This document shows, piece after piece, positions 35,494 to 48,000 of a DNA stretch of 64,000 nucleotides. The notes under the pieces are model-generated. The model had not been told where the DNA came from. It made no database searches and saw only the letters and a list, made by a program, of their open reading frames with translations. The DNA is from Austropuccinia psidii (Eukaryota > Basidiomycota > Pucciniomycetes > Pucciniales > Sphaerophragmiaceae). The translations under genes and the position numbers were made by a program. Where the stretch lies: NCBI GenBank assembly GCA_023105745.1, contig JALGQZ010000013.1, forward strand, positions 11,031,105 to 11,095,104. The letters run 5' to 3'. Every line of letters begins with the position of its first letter. Positions within the stretch are counted from its first letter, which is position 1.

Positions 35494-38400
35494 TTTTCCA
35501 CATACTTCAGCACCATATGTCATTAAAGTAGTAATCTTTTTACTAAATATGAAGGGAATTATTCCCATAGGGCTTTTTTCCCCAATTAGAAGCTCAAAAA
35601 TGTTTTATTTGAAATAATTTTGATTAATAATAATTGCATATAAAAACCCAAGTAAAAATTACTCTCAGAACTAAAATATCTTTGGAATCATAGTAGCTCA
35701 CAAAATACACAAAACATGACAATATATTTTTGTCATCCTGATGAAGAGGAAAAAATAATCACTACGCGGAAGATGAAAAATGAAATAAATAGTTATTGAT
35801 AAGGGGTTCTACAAAACTATCAAGAGCGGCTAGTCAACAATTGATTATATATATTAGTCTGTGAAATTTTTATTTAGCTCAATATATAGAACTTGTTATC
35901 ATATTATTAAATATCATTAATTTTTGGAATTGATTTTCTCTCATTGTTAAGAATTCTATCACTCTTTTTCTGTTATATTTTGTCATCATCATTAAAAATG
36001 ATGATGATAAATAGAGTCAGAATTTGAATCATAATCATATTATTAGTGATCCTACTATATATTGGGAGTCAAAATTGAACTCTATAGTAAAGAATGAAAT
36101 TTCAATTAATACGTATTAATTAATATTGGTACCTATATACTGTTTGTTTCATTAGATTATTTTTTATAGCTATTAGTTTCTGAATAAATAGTGTTTGTAC
36201 AAATTGTATATCTCAAATACAATTTACCATAATTATTATGCATTTTTCAAACTATTTTTTAGTTATATATCATAAAGTTAGCATATTATTATTATCAAGT
36301 CTATTTATCAAGATTTCTTATCTCCTTGCAATAGAACTCTAACTACTATCTACTTGTGGGTATTTTACCTTAATAAAATTATTTGAAATGTCATAAAAAA
36401 CTAAATAACTCTCTAAACGTATTATGGCTCATCTTAAGTTGAATTAGAGGATAGGTTATATAAAGTTAAATTGAACTCTTATGTATTTGTTTCAAATAAT
36501 ATGATGAAAATGAAGAGCATCCTGAGCTAAAATCTGAGGTATTTCTATCTCAATAAACACTCCTAAAGCACATAATACTCAAATATCTGAGTATAGTCTT
36601 ACTAAAAGCACCATGATTGACTTTCATCATGAAAAGATCAACCACGCGGAGAAAGCAGAAAAATTTACCCCCAAGATGAGAAAACGTATGACTTTGTCTC
36701 AAACTTACAATAGCCCTGCCATAAAGAGCTTGTGGAGAAAAGAAATATATCTGAGAGTAAAAATGGGCAGAATCAAGGAGACCACTTATCTCCTTGACTG
36801 AACTTGTAAGATTAATTTCGTTGAGTTAAGGGGGACGAAAAATACTTCTCTAAAGTTAAAAGAGCCCAGCTCATATTCTTGTCATAACTTCTCAGAAATT
36901 CCATAGTATCATATATTGCTTAACGTACCAAAATATCCAACAATAACCTTTTAATCTGAGCTCTAGCCTTGTATCATAGCATTGTCTTTACTATGTGTCA
37001 CCCTTTTAGGTACTTATAAAAACTATCTTTTAGCTTTTATCAAAAGAAAATTTGTGTTAATGCATCCTTTTACTGTGGAAAAGTTAACAGAAAATGTGTA
37101 GAAATATTTTTAGGCTTGAATTTTATTGATGTATTTTCATTTTTAAAAGGATTTTTGTAATAAAAAAGAATATTTGACTGAATAATTTCTCAAAAAATAG
37201 TGTTATATTAAATAAAGGCATAAAATCAACATAGAGGGGAATGTAAAAATATTCTATAGAGACTCAATAACCTTTTTAGTAGGAAAAGAAACAACTTCAA
37301 ATTAATTTTTTCTTGTGCATAATTTGAATTTATTTTTTGAAATGAATAAAATAATTAAAAAAAATTGGTTCAATTGCACTAATACAGTTTTTTTACCATG
37401 ATGAACTCGATTTTAAAGTTAAATTAAGCTCAGAATGATAGTAATATCAAAGGTTTTTTCACCATAATTTTTTAAAAAATTAAATAGTTTTCTGTGATTT
37501 TTTAATTTTTTGTTTCCTTGGTGATAATCTATCTCAAAACTATACTTTTAGAGCTATATTTTGACAGAAAATCGGCCAAATCTTTTAATAAAGTCAATCT
37601 TTCTGGTGCATGATCGAAAAATAATGAGCTTGTATTCCACTTTTTATCTGAAGAAAGCTCTCTTACTTCAGGGAAATGAAGATATTCAGAGTTTTTCTGG
37701 GAAAAACTAATTTATTTTACTATAGTTCAGTGTTAAAAACGATGGCCCAATTGTGCTTGAATTTTGGGTGATAAAATGAAAATATATTTTTGCTATTAAT
37801 ACAATTACAGAGATGTTCTTAAGATGATAAAATTTGGCTTTTGAATAAAACAACAAATTTTCATCTCCCCTTAAAGAGGAATTCTTATATTCCATAAGTG
37901 GAATACAATTTCAAAATTTTGCCTTTGTGAATGAAAAAAATTTGGCTGATTGTTTTTTCAAAAGGCACTCTAAATAAAAACCTTTGAAATGAATTATCAT
38001 CCAGAAGAAACAGAAAATTAAAAAACACAATTAAATCATGAGAATTGGTCAGAAATGGTAGAAAAATACACAAATTCAGATGTTTTTATTACTTTGCTTA
38101 CATTTATTCAGCATTAACCCAACTTTATCTTATAATTATATGAGTTGAACTTAGATAATTTCTAATCATGAATGGCTTAATACCATATTTTAAGGTAGAA
38201 TTTTCTTTTGTAAAATTGTTTCATGAATTGAAATTTCTTTTTTTTTACAAAAGAATTAAATTTCAATTCTGGTATGAAAAAAACTACCTTAAAAGAAGGG
38301 ATTGATACTTTTTGAGAAGATTTTAAATCTTCATTATCACATCCTCATAAATATTCTAAAAACATGAAAAAATGACCCAATTGATCAAATTAATAACACA

Positions 38401-38779
38401 TAATAGAAAATTGATTTTTAAAATTGACCTTACTCTTTATTCATTATCTTAAGATATTTAATGGATAGCTAAAATAGTAAATTTCTTCAGAAAATAGTGT
38501 AATGTTCCTTGAATTCACTACAAAAAAAAAAAGGGATTAATTTTTTTATATTTAAATTTTCAATCTTGAATAGTTTGAGGGCCTTTTCTGTGCATAGAAA
38601 AGGAACTTATATGTACTTGATTGACTTCTTTATAATCTCATAAGTGTGTCTTAAGCGATAAGCATGAAATAATTGCTTAATATTTTTTGTGGGGAGAAAT
38701 CTCAAAATCAAAAAGCAAGCCATAAATTCTTTTGGGTATCTGATTCCATCTTTTCTCTCTTTTCCCATCCTATTCCCCA
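35494..38779. other. AT-rich DNA, nothing recognised
   Basis: Low-GC sequence with ORFs no longer than about 62 codons (36613-36801 +, 37707-38073 -), none of which I recognise. A short direct similarity exists between ctacgcggaagatgaaaaatg (35762) and accacgcggagaaagcagaaaa (36642). No target duplications or LTR edges were found. Probably very old transposon remains. Confidence 0.5.
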
Positions 38780-39446
38780 ATGAATGCATCCTCCCTTCAA
38801 ATGGAAAACCACATTGTCAGAGCTCCTGTCACAAGTAAGCAGCCAAACTCATCACATATCTCAGCTCTGGAACACCCCAATTCAAAAAGGGAAAGTTCTC
38901 ACACATGAACTTCCAAGAAAATAGGTTTCTTCCTTAAAAAATACACTACCTTGCATGAAATTGGGAAGTACACAGATTGAGGGAATCATGAAAAAGAGGC
39001 ATAGACAATTCTGGTTAATGAGTTTAATGATGAATTTTCACTTAATTTGGGAAAAACTCAGGTTGAAAACACAAAAGATACAGTCAGTGTTGCTCCTAAA
39101 ATTCTGGTATTTATTTTAAGAACTAAGAAATTATTAAATTTCCAGATTAAACAGATTTTCACAAAGTAGCAGTTTTTGCGCACCCTCAGTGGTGTAGGGT
39201 AGGATAATAAGGATTAAATAATATTTTCTGATTATGACTTCTGGAATAATCTTAAGTAAAAATGTCCTAGTGCTTGTTACAAAAATGTAAGGGGCACAGA
39301 ATTTCCACATTAAAGCCTATGCTGTGAAGTTTTTGGTGGGACTTATTCCATTGCAGCTCTCTCCCAAATGGCTGCTCAGTTTGTTGTGATTGATGAAACC
39401 AGAGATTCATATGTGAAATCTGATTCAGATGCCACACAGTCCTTGC
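38780..39446 (+). pseudogene. Unrecognised coding relic, left part
   Basis: A readable frame starts MNASSLQMENHIVRAPVTSK at 38780 and continues through several stops (SSHT, then TSKKIGFFLKKYTTLHEIGK, and NEFNDEFSLNLGKTQVEN) to about 39130. A second stretch at 39369-39446 reads MAAQFVVIDETRDSYVKSDS up to the solo LTR. I do not recognise the family. Few stops compared with the flanks suggest a decayed transposon gene (gag-like) rather than chance. It is split by the solo LTR at 39447. Confidence 0.35.
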
Positions 39447-41348
39447 TGTAAGATGTGTCTATGAATCTGTTGATAATATTACTATTAATCAACAGCACTA
39501 TGACTTTTCTTATGAAATATAATAATAAAAATTATTATAACCACAATTGAATAATTAATTAATTAATCATTTCTTTTACTTTTTATACACTACTAGTGAT
39601 TATAACAGTAAGCAGTAATTGTCTACAAGAATCAATTACAAGAAGAATTTAATAATAAATCTATTTTATTAAAATAATACAATTATTTTAATAAATAATA
39701 ATCTTTTTCAAAAATAATTATAAAAAAATCCTTGAAGAAAACTATTACTAGTGAAAAACCTTAAGAATTAAGACAAAACACTCACTAATACTCCAAAGAA
39801 CTTATTAAAGATAATAGTAGAGAAATTTGATGGATAATTGAGGATTTAATGGATCAAAATGGATTCATAACAGGGTTACAGAAATATATAGTTTATTTCT
39901 ATTATTTCAAATCTTTATGATTGATTCTGAAAGAATAAAACACTTAAGAAAAGATTAACTAATACTTACTTGTTGGTAATAATGGTATAATTGAATAATG
40001 TGATGATTTGGAAAAAAAGCAAGAGGAGTTTCTTTTAAGTCTAAGACAGCTCACAGAGGTGTGCCATGGTGAGATCTGAAAAACTAGTGAGTGAGAAAAC
40101 AGGAATCCTTTTTGGATTAATGATTGCATCATCTGTTGTCATGTAAGATTATCATAATTACTTAATTGATGCTTTTACGTGACTACCAACCCAAATATGG
40201 TTAAGAATAAAAGTAGTAACAACTATAAATATTCTTTTATTTCAGAATAAACATTGATTTCTCAAATTTATCAATGTTATTGGAAATTTAATCTCAGAGT
40301 GTATTTTCTGTGAATTTTTGAAGATTCAGTGTTTCACGTGGAATCATCAAAAATGGACTGTAAGGAAATCTTCTAAGCTTGCTTAAAAAGGTATAATTTA
40401 TTTTGGTTTTTATATTAATTATACTGTTCTCGATTGCTCCTTAAGGTTTCAGAAATATTCATCAAGAATTGTATTTTTAATGAATTTTTGAATTTTTTAC
40501 CTCATTTCTACATAGAATTGTAAATAATACTATATTGCTGGTTGCTATGAGGTAAATCAATGGATAATAGTCAAAAAAGGGTTTTAATTTCTCTTTTGAG
40601 GCTTATCCATGGAAAATAATTAATAATTGATGTGGTTACAGGAGCCTAAGTAGCTTTTTACCTCCTTGGCACGTCAAAATAGCAGGTTATTTGCTATTTT
40701 CTTAAGATTTACAGTAGTTGTGACATGGTAACCAAGTTCCCAAAAGGTTTTGGTTTACCAATTAGTCTAATATCAGCCATGTATCCAAGCTTTAGAGCTG
40801 TCCACGCCTCTGAGGCCTCAGAAGTTGGGTACCCTGGCTCTCTTTGATGTCTTTTGTCCCCCTTAACTATTTTTTACGTCAAAATAGAAATTCAGGATTC
40901 AAGACTGATATCCACTATGGGCGTACCAAAGGTGTATGTAAGAATACCATAATATGAAGTGCCACAAACATGCATGATAATATTCTTAGTGTATATGTAA
41001 CATGGGATTTCCCACATTCCCATTATTTTGGTGTGAAATTGAGAAAAACAAAAATTTTCACAATTGTTTTATGTGGTATTGAAGTATTTTCCATATCACC
41101 ACCTCTTAGAGTTATTTTGAGCTTATTCACTCTATGAAGTTACCCTAGGTGAATTTTTGTGTGGAATCCAAATCTGGCGTTAAATCCATGGATTTACTTA
41201 CTCACAAAAAGGTTATTCATCTTTTTAGATATACAAAAAGATGAATTTTTAGTATATGCATGACTTATGGGTTATGCATAGTTCAAAATATATTTTCAAA
41301 GATCTTTTTGGCCTATTTGAGTATGTAAGATATACCTCAAGGCTCACA
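39447..41348 (-). mobile_element. Solo LTR of the Gypsy-2 lineage (1902 bp)
   Basis: Plus-strand edges TGTAAGATGTGTC (39447) and GGCTCACA (41348). Flanks cttgc (39442-39446) and attgc (41349-41353) agree at 4 of 5 bases, so the duplication is slightly decayed. Closely related to the LTR at 29613. Several positions that are CpG there (for example acgtggttacagg, tctacgtagaatt) are TpG or CpA here (atgtggttacagg, tctacatagaatt), so this copy looks older or more methylated. Confidence 0.85.
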
Positions 41349-41960
41349 ATTGCAGAATAATCAATAATACCAATTTCAGGGAAGAGTAATGGGTCCCAAA
41401 AGACTCTTAAACATAGATTCTTCTCCATCACAAAATTCTCAAAGGATTTCAAAATCACCTTTCAACTCAAAATAATCAGTAATCAATGCAATAAAAAATG
41501 TTGAATCTTCTCTTGAGAAGATCATAGGACAACCTGAAAGTGCTTTTAAACAGTCAGGGTGATTCCTTGATACCAGAAGCTCATTTCAGGAAGAAGTTGA
41601 GATACATCAAGACAGGTATGATCAATAACTGATTAAAGGTGAATTATTCAAGAATTTAGAAGTGGTGGAAAATTATTTCAAGGCACTGATTTTTTTTTCT
41701 ATGTGTGAAAATGTTGATTTCAAAATTTAATGGCTGCATAAAAGCTTGAAATGAGAAATTTTGCTTTTAACTTACAAGGAAATATAAGATAAAATATAAG
41801 AGAATTAAGAGAAATTAATCAGACCATTTTCATCTAACTAATGTGGCTTCATAATGATTCCAGATTAAAGGTTCCAAAGAAGTTGAAATATAAGCTCATT
41901 TGTTGATCTTCCACAGGCTGATCAACTTGGTAATCCAAGGGGGCTGGTAATCCATGTTGA
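41349..41960 (+). pseudogene. Unrecognised coding relic, right part
   Basis: Directly after the solo LTR, coding-like traces continue: IPISGKSNGSQKTLKHRF (about 41368-41420), then SVINAIKNVESSLEKIIGQ and PESAFKQSG, SFQEEVEIHQDRYDQ (41477-41630) with a few stops. Probably the same relic as at 38780. Not recognised. Beyond 41700 only AT-rich sequence. Confidence 0.3.
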
Positions 41961-42156
41961 GTATATGATTACGAAGCGACGATGACGACGACAATGACAA
42001 TGATAAAATCAATTCTTATTATTTTTATTTTTATTTATTTGTTAATTTCATATTTTAAATGACAACAAGCTACCGCCTCTTTAAATACTAAAGAGTACAG
42101 CATTGGTACAGAATAAATATACAATAAGGCAAGTAATAAACGTAGTATTCTTTTGT

Positions 42157-42860
42157 TCAATACAAAAGTACAAATAATAAAAGTAGAAATAAATTGTAAA
42201 AAGAAAAAGGAGAAAGCACCATTTCAACGGTGAAATGCTTTAACAATCCAACATTTTCTTCTTTGAAGATTTCCATTCCTAATAAATTATTAGCTTTATT
42301 TTCTAATATATAATTATGAAAGAACCCTATTTCAACTATCATATTGTCTTTTACTGATACTGAATATTTGGAATTCCTGTGAAGATTTGTGTATTTCATA
42401 TTGAGTACACAAATAACTCTTTCCACTATGTTCTGTAAGAAAGAATACCTTAATTTAAAGAGCTCTTCCTTGTTGTTTGGTGTGAGATACTATAATAAAT
42501 TATTATAGTTTCAAAATTATGTTTAAAACCCGGTTAGTATATCTACCTTAAACCTGCATGGGCCTGCTCATTTAGGTGGTACCGTGTTGCTTGATATGGT
42601 CTCAAGAACCCTTTTCTGAGTGGGTACCCAAAATTGGCCAGGTGGTAACAATGAGACGGAACATGACAGTTCTGTTCCAAAGCATGACTCAGAGCTTTTG
42701 AGTCATGCGTACTCCCTTCCCATCCCACACACATGTAACAGATTGACATGTCAAAATATTCTGTGCAATAATACCCTTATGGCTGCGTCAAGGGCCTTGC
42801 TGGTGAGCTGGTACCTTTGCAGGTATAAATTCTCCAGTGCAGCGTCTAAAATGAACATTT
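42157..42860 (-). pseudogene. Harbinger/PIF transposase (DDE_Tnp_4 type), decayed
   Basis: Minus strand. The order fits the DDE half of a HARB1-like nuclease: FIPAKVPAHQQGP (about 42830-42790), KGIIAQNIL (42773-42747), then after a frameshift CVGWEGSTHDSKALSHALEQ (42731-42672) with the second catalytic Asp, GYPLRKGFLRPYQATRYHLN (42627-42568), and in a third frame ERVICVLNMKY with the catalytic Glu and the conserved HRNSKYSVSVKDN and FFHNYIL stretches (42426-42310). The first catalytic Asp region (family DGT) is degraded. Stops and at least two frameshifts. An intact Harbinger needs a second Myb-like protein; none is seen. The plus-strand ORF at 42620-42967 is a shadow. Confidence 0.85.
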
Positions 42861-42967
42861 TTTTATTACTGGCTATCTCCTTGGGGATTACTGCACCAGA
42901 TGGTTGCTGGACATGTTCAGGGTACCTGGTGCAGATGTCTTTTTGTTCAATAAGTATATCATCTTAG

Positions 42968-43265
42968 AATGGTTTTTGGAACCAAAAACATTCGAGCTCA
43001 CTATACAAGCCAATGGGGAAAGGCATAATGACTACTTGCTGGGTTTGTTAACGAGATAAATAGAGGCCTTGAGCCTAGTTAGACAAGGAGAGGGGAAAAT
43101 TTCATTAATCCTTTCTCAATTAGATTATTAATGTTGACTTATTACTATACTATTCAACTTTGTACTCGTACACGTTGTTGTGGAGGAGTATAGGTATTCG
43201 ATTATCATGTTTCTCTACCTAAATATCTTATGAGTGACTACTGATACTATTCTACACGCAGAGTA
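42968..43265. repeat. Possible short LTR or promoter-like relic
   Basis: TGTTAACGAGATAAATAGAGGCC (first bases from 43046; only the start quoted) to CTATTCTACA (43257) has LTR-like termini and an ATAAATAG box, but no target duplication, and its orientation disagrees with the gag beside it. Low confidence. Confidence 0.25.
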
Positions 43266-44215
43266 CTAAGTAAAACTGCTAGGCGGTGGTCCCAGTGATG
43301 GTTGCCTCCGAGTGTGGGATGGCGTAGTAGGGGGGTCTGCCACACGGTAGACAAAGGGGGAAAGCTGACGGGTGTGGTTGTCAGCCTTTCTGGAGGCATT
43401 CAGGATTACTTGCCCGACGAAGGTGGAGTTCGGCTTCTCGTTGCCCTTCGATAGTATTGCGACGGTGACTAGTTGATCGAGGGTTGCTGGGGCATGGCAT
43501 GCGGCTTGGGCCAGGAGACCTTCAAGTTCATCGGCTTCGATGCCCAGCTTTTTGAACATGGCAAACGTGCGGCGTAGAGAGAGAACCAGCACGTTGTTCG
43601 GTTGAGGAGCCCTGGAACCATTCTTGACCAGCATGTTGAGCATGTCGCGGACGATTTGGAGTTTCTCAAAACTATTCCCAGGGCAGCAACGGGTTTTGAT
43701 GGCTTCAAAGAATTCCTTGGCCGTCGATCGCAAAGGTGTGACACCTATGCATAGGGCGAATTCATGCGGTATGGAAGCATTGATGAAATGACAGATCGCC
43801 CTGTTTTCCTCTGGTGATCGATTGTCGATTGAGGATGGAGAGTCGTCAATCAGCATTTCGGTGTTGAAGGCAACGCAGAGCACACGGTTGAGGCAACTCA
43901 GCCATTCTGCGAAGTTTGAGCCATCGCTCTTGAGTGGGGAAAAACGATTGGCAGCACGGTAAGGTTCCTGCACGAAGCGATCATAGGCCAAAGTTGTATG
44001 ACGTGGAAGCGCGGCCCAAGAAGAAGGGGCCGGCGGGGGGGAAGATAGTGCCATTCACAGCAATTGAATTTCAGCAGCGTCTGAGCTGCGGGCTGATTTT
44101 AACAACATAACTTCTTTTTTAAAGCATTTAGCATTGAGTACATATCGTCGTTTGATGATGGTTTAGGTTCTGCGTCGTCGTTGGCTGCTTTCTTCACATG
44201 GGTAGAAACTGACAT
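43266..44215 (-). pseudogene. Copia gag fragment (GC-rich), truncated
   Basis: Minus strand. A first piece starts at the ATG at 44215 (MSVSTHVKKAANDD, then DDMYSMLNALKK), shifts frame by one base near 44110, meets a stop at about 44055, and continues as a clean 262-codon frame (44054-43266) with FVQEPYRAANRFSPLKSDG, GSNFAEWLSCLNRVL, ADELEGLLAQAACHAP and STFVGQVILNAS, the pattern of a large rust copia gag (UBN2-like). Everything after the gag is missing: the sequence changes at 43265. It is much richer in GC and CpG than its neighbours, so the fragment is fairly young despite being broken. Confidence 0.75.
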
Positions 44216-44229
44216 CTTGAAGACGGCCT

Positions 44230-44540
44230 ATTGCTGGAGCTCGGTAGAAGCCAGACTTTTAACCTAATGAGATCAGGGCAGATGTAGCGAAGCTTGCTAG
44301 TCAGTCAGGTTCTTCTCCGTCACCTCCAAAAGTAAGAGGTCTGCATTACCTAATGAGATCAGGGCAGATGTAGCGAAGCTTGCTCGTCAGTCAGGTTCTT
44401 CTCCGTCACCTCCAAAAGTAAGAGGTGAGAAGCGAGGTCTGAACCGGACCAAGAGCGGCTTTTATATTACAACTAGACAACTGCGGCGCATCATGCGCGC
44501 GCAGTGTGGTTTGGTAAACTACATGTGAAACTTTGTTACA
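44230..44540 (-). repeat. Probable 5' LTR of the gag fragment, with internal duplication
   Basis: On the minus strand TGTAACAAAG (44540) starts a sequence with a TATA box (taatataaaagccgc, about 44468-44453) followed by the 86-bp duplicated segment and then the gag leader. The position just upstream of the gag ATG and the TATA box suggest its 5' LTR. The 3' edge (about 44262-44230) is not sharply defined. Confidence 0.5.
44262..44426. repeat. Tandem duplication, 86-bp period
   Basis: acctaatgagatcagggcag to aagtaagaggt occurs at 44262-44340 and again at 44348-44426. The 79 shared bases differ at one position (gctagtc against gctcgtc). The spacer ctgcatt completes the 86-bp period. Confidence 0.95.
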
Positions 44541-44577
44541 AGGATATGGCTGTCGCATTGGCGCGTCAGTCAGATTT

Positions 44578-45061
44578 CAACAAAAATCATCTCAATACAG
44601 ACCAAGATGAGCGACACTTGTAGCCACAACTCCAACAATTTACCCAAGTGGCAAAGATCAATTCACCTTATAAGCCGGTCCCTTTACCTGAATCAGGGGG
44701 GGCAATCCTCTTCTCCCTTCATCTCCTCGACATCTTCTCTCTCTCTCATTCCTTTCCCTTTCTTGTTTCTCTTGTTACTCTCTTCTTTATTTATTTTCTT
44801 TCGTTTCCTTATTTTTTAGTAATTGAAGCTGATTCAGGTACAGTCAAAACCATACTAATCTCTCATTAAAATAACTAAAACTGATCATTGTCGTTGTCTA
44901 GTTTGGTCATTGTGTTTAGAAACAATTATTGTTGTATAAAGCAGTTTATCATTAATATTGTGCGGTGTTATCCACCCTTAGTTACATCCTAATACTCTCA
45001 CTAATTTTACTTGTGGATTACTAGTTAACGTAATAATACTCCTTAGTTTTAACCTCTAACA
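44578..45061 (+). repeat. Old LTR related to the complete copia at 53600
   Basis: Aligns along its length with the 468-bp LTR at 53600: atctcaatacagaccaagatga, the acctgaatcaggggggg-like stretch, the CT-rich tract, gtataa-gcagtt-atc, gtgctatccacccttag and ctagttaacgtaataa. Ends ctctaaca at 45061. The first five bases read caaca instead of tgttg. No target duplication and no internal region next to it, so it is a degenerate solo LTR or a remnant. ORFs at 44607-44869 fall inside it and are not genes. Confidence 0.85.
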
Positions 45062-48000
45062 TTATATTCATAGAGGTTTATCAGGTAATTGCTACATGCT
45101 AAAATACACTTCGTTCGATGCATACTTACCTTTAAATTTATCAGTATTATTAGCTACTGGTTTAATTATTATTATAGAAATTATAACTTCATTAATAACT
45201 TCTCCTTTCAATTACTTTATGGGCTCATTAATCTCTTTGGTAGGTTCTTTTAATCATTATATCACCCTAAATCCCAATGAAAAGTCATTTTCAGAAAAAA
45301 AATTCTCAGTTTTTTCTTCTTATTAACAAAAAAATGGATTCAACTTTTGAAATTCATATAGAGACTTTTAATAGTATTCCGAAAAATCTAATATTCATTT
45401 TTCTGCCTTTGTTCAGCTCTTAAAGCTACTTTATGAATTCTTTCCTATCAATATAATAATTATTTTAAATCAATTTGTGAGATTATTGATCAACTTGATG
45501 ATAAAATAATAAAACTCAATGGAAAATTCTCTATGATTAAGGGTTTGAAACAAGGATTCCACCTGTGGGAATACCCTTTCAATCTGACCCTACGGCTCCC
45601 TTCCCCAACCAGAGAACCGGGGCTTTTTCTTTTTTTTCAATACCAATCCAAACCCAAAGGAGAGATAATAAGTAAAACAAACAAAATTTCTTTAAAAGGC
45701 GCGAAATATTGACAAAAAATGAATTAAGAATTCATTGTTTTAAAATTTACTGAACAGTAGGAAAACTTTCAGGAAAAAACAGTAGCGGTTTCTGAGTATC
45801 TTTTCATATAAAATTGAAAAACAAAATGAAAATAGTCAAAAGGCTTAAAGAAGAGGGTTCCCGGTGGCTCTTGTAACCAATAATGGCCTCATCAATGTTG
45901 GACATTTAGAAAAAAACAGCCAAAGGTATCCCCTGTCTCTCAGACAGTTATTTCTTTAGCTCTTGGTTTTGGGTGTAAGTGTTAATGTTAATAAACGAAA
46001 ATAATTTATTAAAGTGATAGAAATTTTTTTTAAAAATATGAAATATAACAGGAATATGGAGAGATAAAAAGATTGAAACAGCTATAATATGCTATTAATA
46101 TATATATATATATATATATGCTTAATTGAAGGACTGTAAACTGGAAAGAATCCTGAAAGACTCAAAGAATTTATTCTTCATAAAATTTAAAAATCTTAAT
46201 TCCGAAAATAGAATTAAAAACCTTCAGTTTATCAATTCATAAAACTAAACGAAATCCAGAAATTAAAACTAATTTATTTTTTAATATGGAACTAAAGTGA
46301 AAAAGTGAAATTAATTTATATAAATCTCAACTTTAATTACTTTAGCCACTAATGCAAACAGAGAAATCAATCAGAAAAATTAAGGAATTTTCTTGAAATT
46401 CAAAGTGAAATCATCCTCAAGAAATAAATTTAAATAAATAAAGTCACTTAAGATCTTAATTTTCAATTAATTTCTATATTCACAAACTTAGACCTTCAAT
46501 TTCATTAAATATTTCCCAACCCAAAATATTTTTTACTTCTTGATCAGGAGTTTTCTCAGAATTCAAATTTATTCAGGAATAATGTTTTTTTGCTATAATG
46601 ACCATCGAATAAGCCCACCACCCTTATTTCAACCTTGAAGATGATTATTACTGAACCACCTGATCAAATTACTGTAATTCAAATATTTTTTTACTTTTTT
46701 TCTCTTAATATGTATTTTTTTATTAGGTTCCAATATAAGAAATAATTTCGGTTCAAGTCTATTTTCTCAAGAGTCTATGTAATTTAATCTAAAAATGTGA
46801 TAATCTCACTAAGTTATTATTGAATTAGGAATGAACCTAACATGGATATGATTTTCTCATAAGTTCCAATTTGTAATTCAAATTATTCTTTTTTTATTGA
46901 TAAAATAATATATATTTACAACGTAATGAACTCAATGGAGACTTTTTTTCCTCTTTAAAGAATATTTTAGCTCCTTATAGATATAACTTATCTATCATTT
47001 AAAAGTTAATCATAATATTCTCCAAAGCTCATCTTATCAGAATATATCCTATTATATATCAATTCAATATGCTAATATGAGCTTTTTACATTAATATTAC
47101 TAAATGAAGGATCTTTATTAGGTAATTTTTTCAAAAATGTGCTTCCATAATAAAAGAAAATTAAATTTTGATTAAATCTTATATACTATTTGAGCTTAAT
47201 AGTAGATTCTCTCATTATTATTGACATCTTTATTTTCTGGAAAATCTTAGAAAATCTCTAATATCTGATAAAAGAATATCATAAGTTATCTGAAGGATAA
47301 ATGAGAAATACAAAATAAACGAAATTTAAAATTTTTAAAAAAGAGAAAATATATAAAGCTTAAAATTATATTTTAAAGTTAAATTAAGGGCAAAAATAAT
47401 TCATGAATTTAACGGTGAAAGCGTATATTTTAAAAGTAAGTTTAATCAATCATTAACTTTATTCAGCTATTTGTGCTATAGTTATTTTGCCCATAAAATT
47501 TGGAGCATGGTCTAATTAAGAAAAATGAATTGATTAATTCGATTATGAATTTCCCCAATATTTAAGTTTTTCTTTAATTATCATATATTCTCATATTTCT
47601 CCTCTCCTTTCGAGAAATATATTTAATGCTTTAAGAATTGGAAGCTTAAGAAATTTTCTCTCAATTTTCTTTCCAATTTTGATTTAAATATAAATTTTAT
47701 TATTAGAACTTCATATTAAAACTCTACCTACTCATATTCTTGATTTATTATTATTAGAGCTTCTCTTCCCATCCTGCAATAACTATGGAAGTATTATTAA
47801 ATCAAAGAATATATTTTTCAATATTACAAATATATTTTTGAATTAAATAACTTACAAAAACATTTAACAACCTATATAAGTAATATCCCAGTAATTTAGA
47901 ATGAATCTGTAATCATTAAATGTAAGATTTATATTTTAAATGAATTCCTTTCCTGAAGTTGAATTTTAAATATAGAGTCCTAAAAAGATATCACTATGAA

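Noticed and set aside
29613..41348. The LTRs at 29613 and 39447 as the two ends of one 11.7-kb element
   Set aside because: Each has its own flanking duplication, there is no primer-binding site or polypurine tract next to them, and the DNA between includes copia B, a MULE derivative and unrelated sequence.
42620..42967. 115-codon plus-strand ORF
   Set aside because: It lies opposite the Harbinger transposase frames, which carry recognisable motifs.
44607..44869. Two ORFs of about 70 codons rich in Ser, Leu and Phe
   Set aside because: They are translations of the CT-rich tract in the old copia LTR.
45560..45960. Fragment of rRNA or mitochondrial DNA
   Set aside because: The patch has some GC-richer words but no recognisable rRNA or tRNA core or structure.
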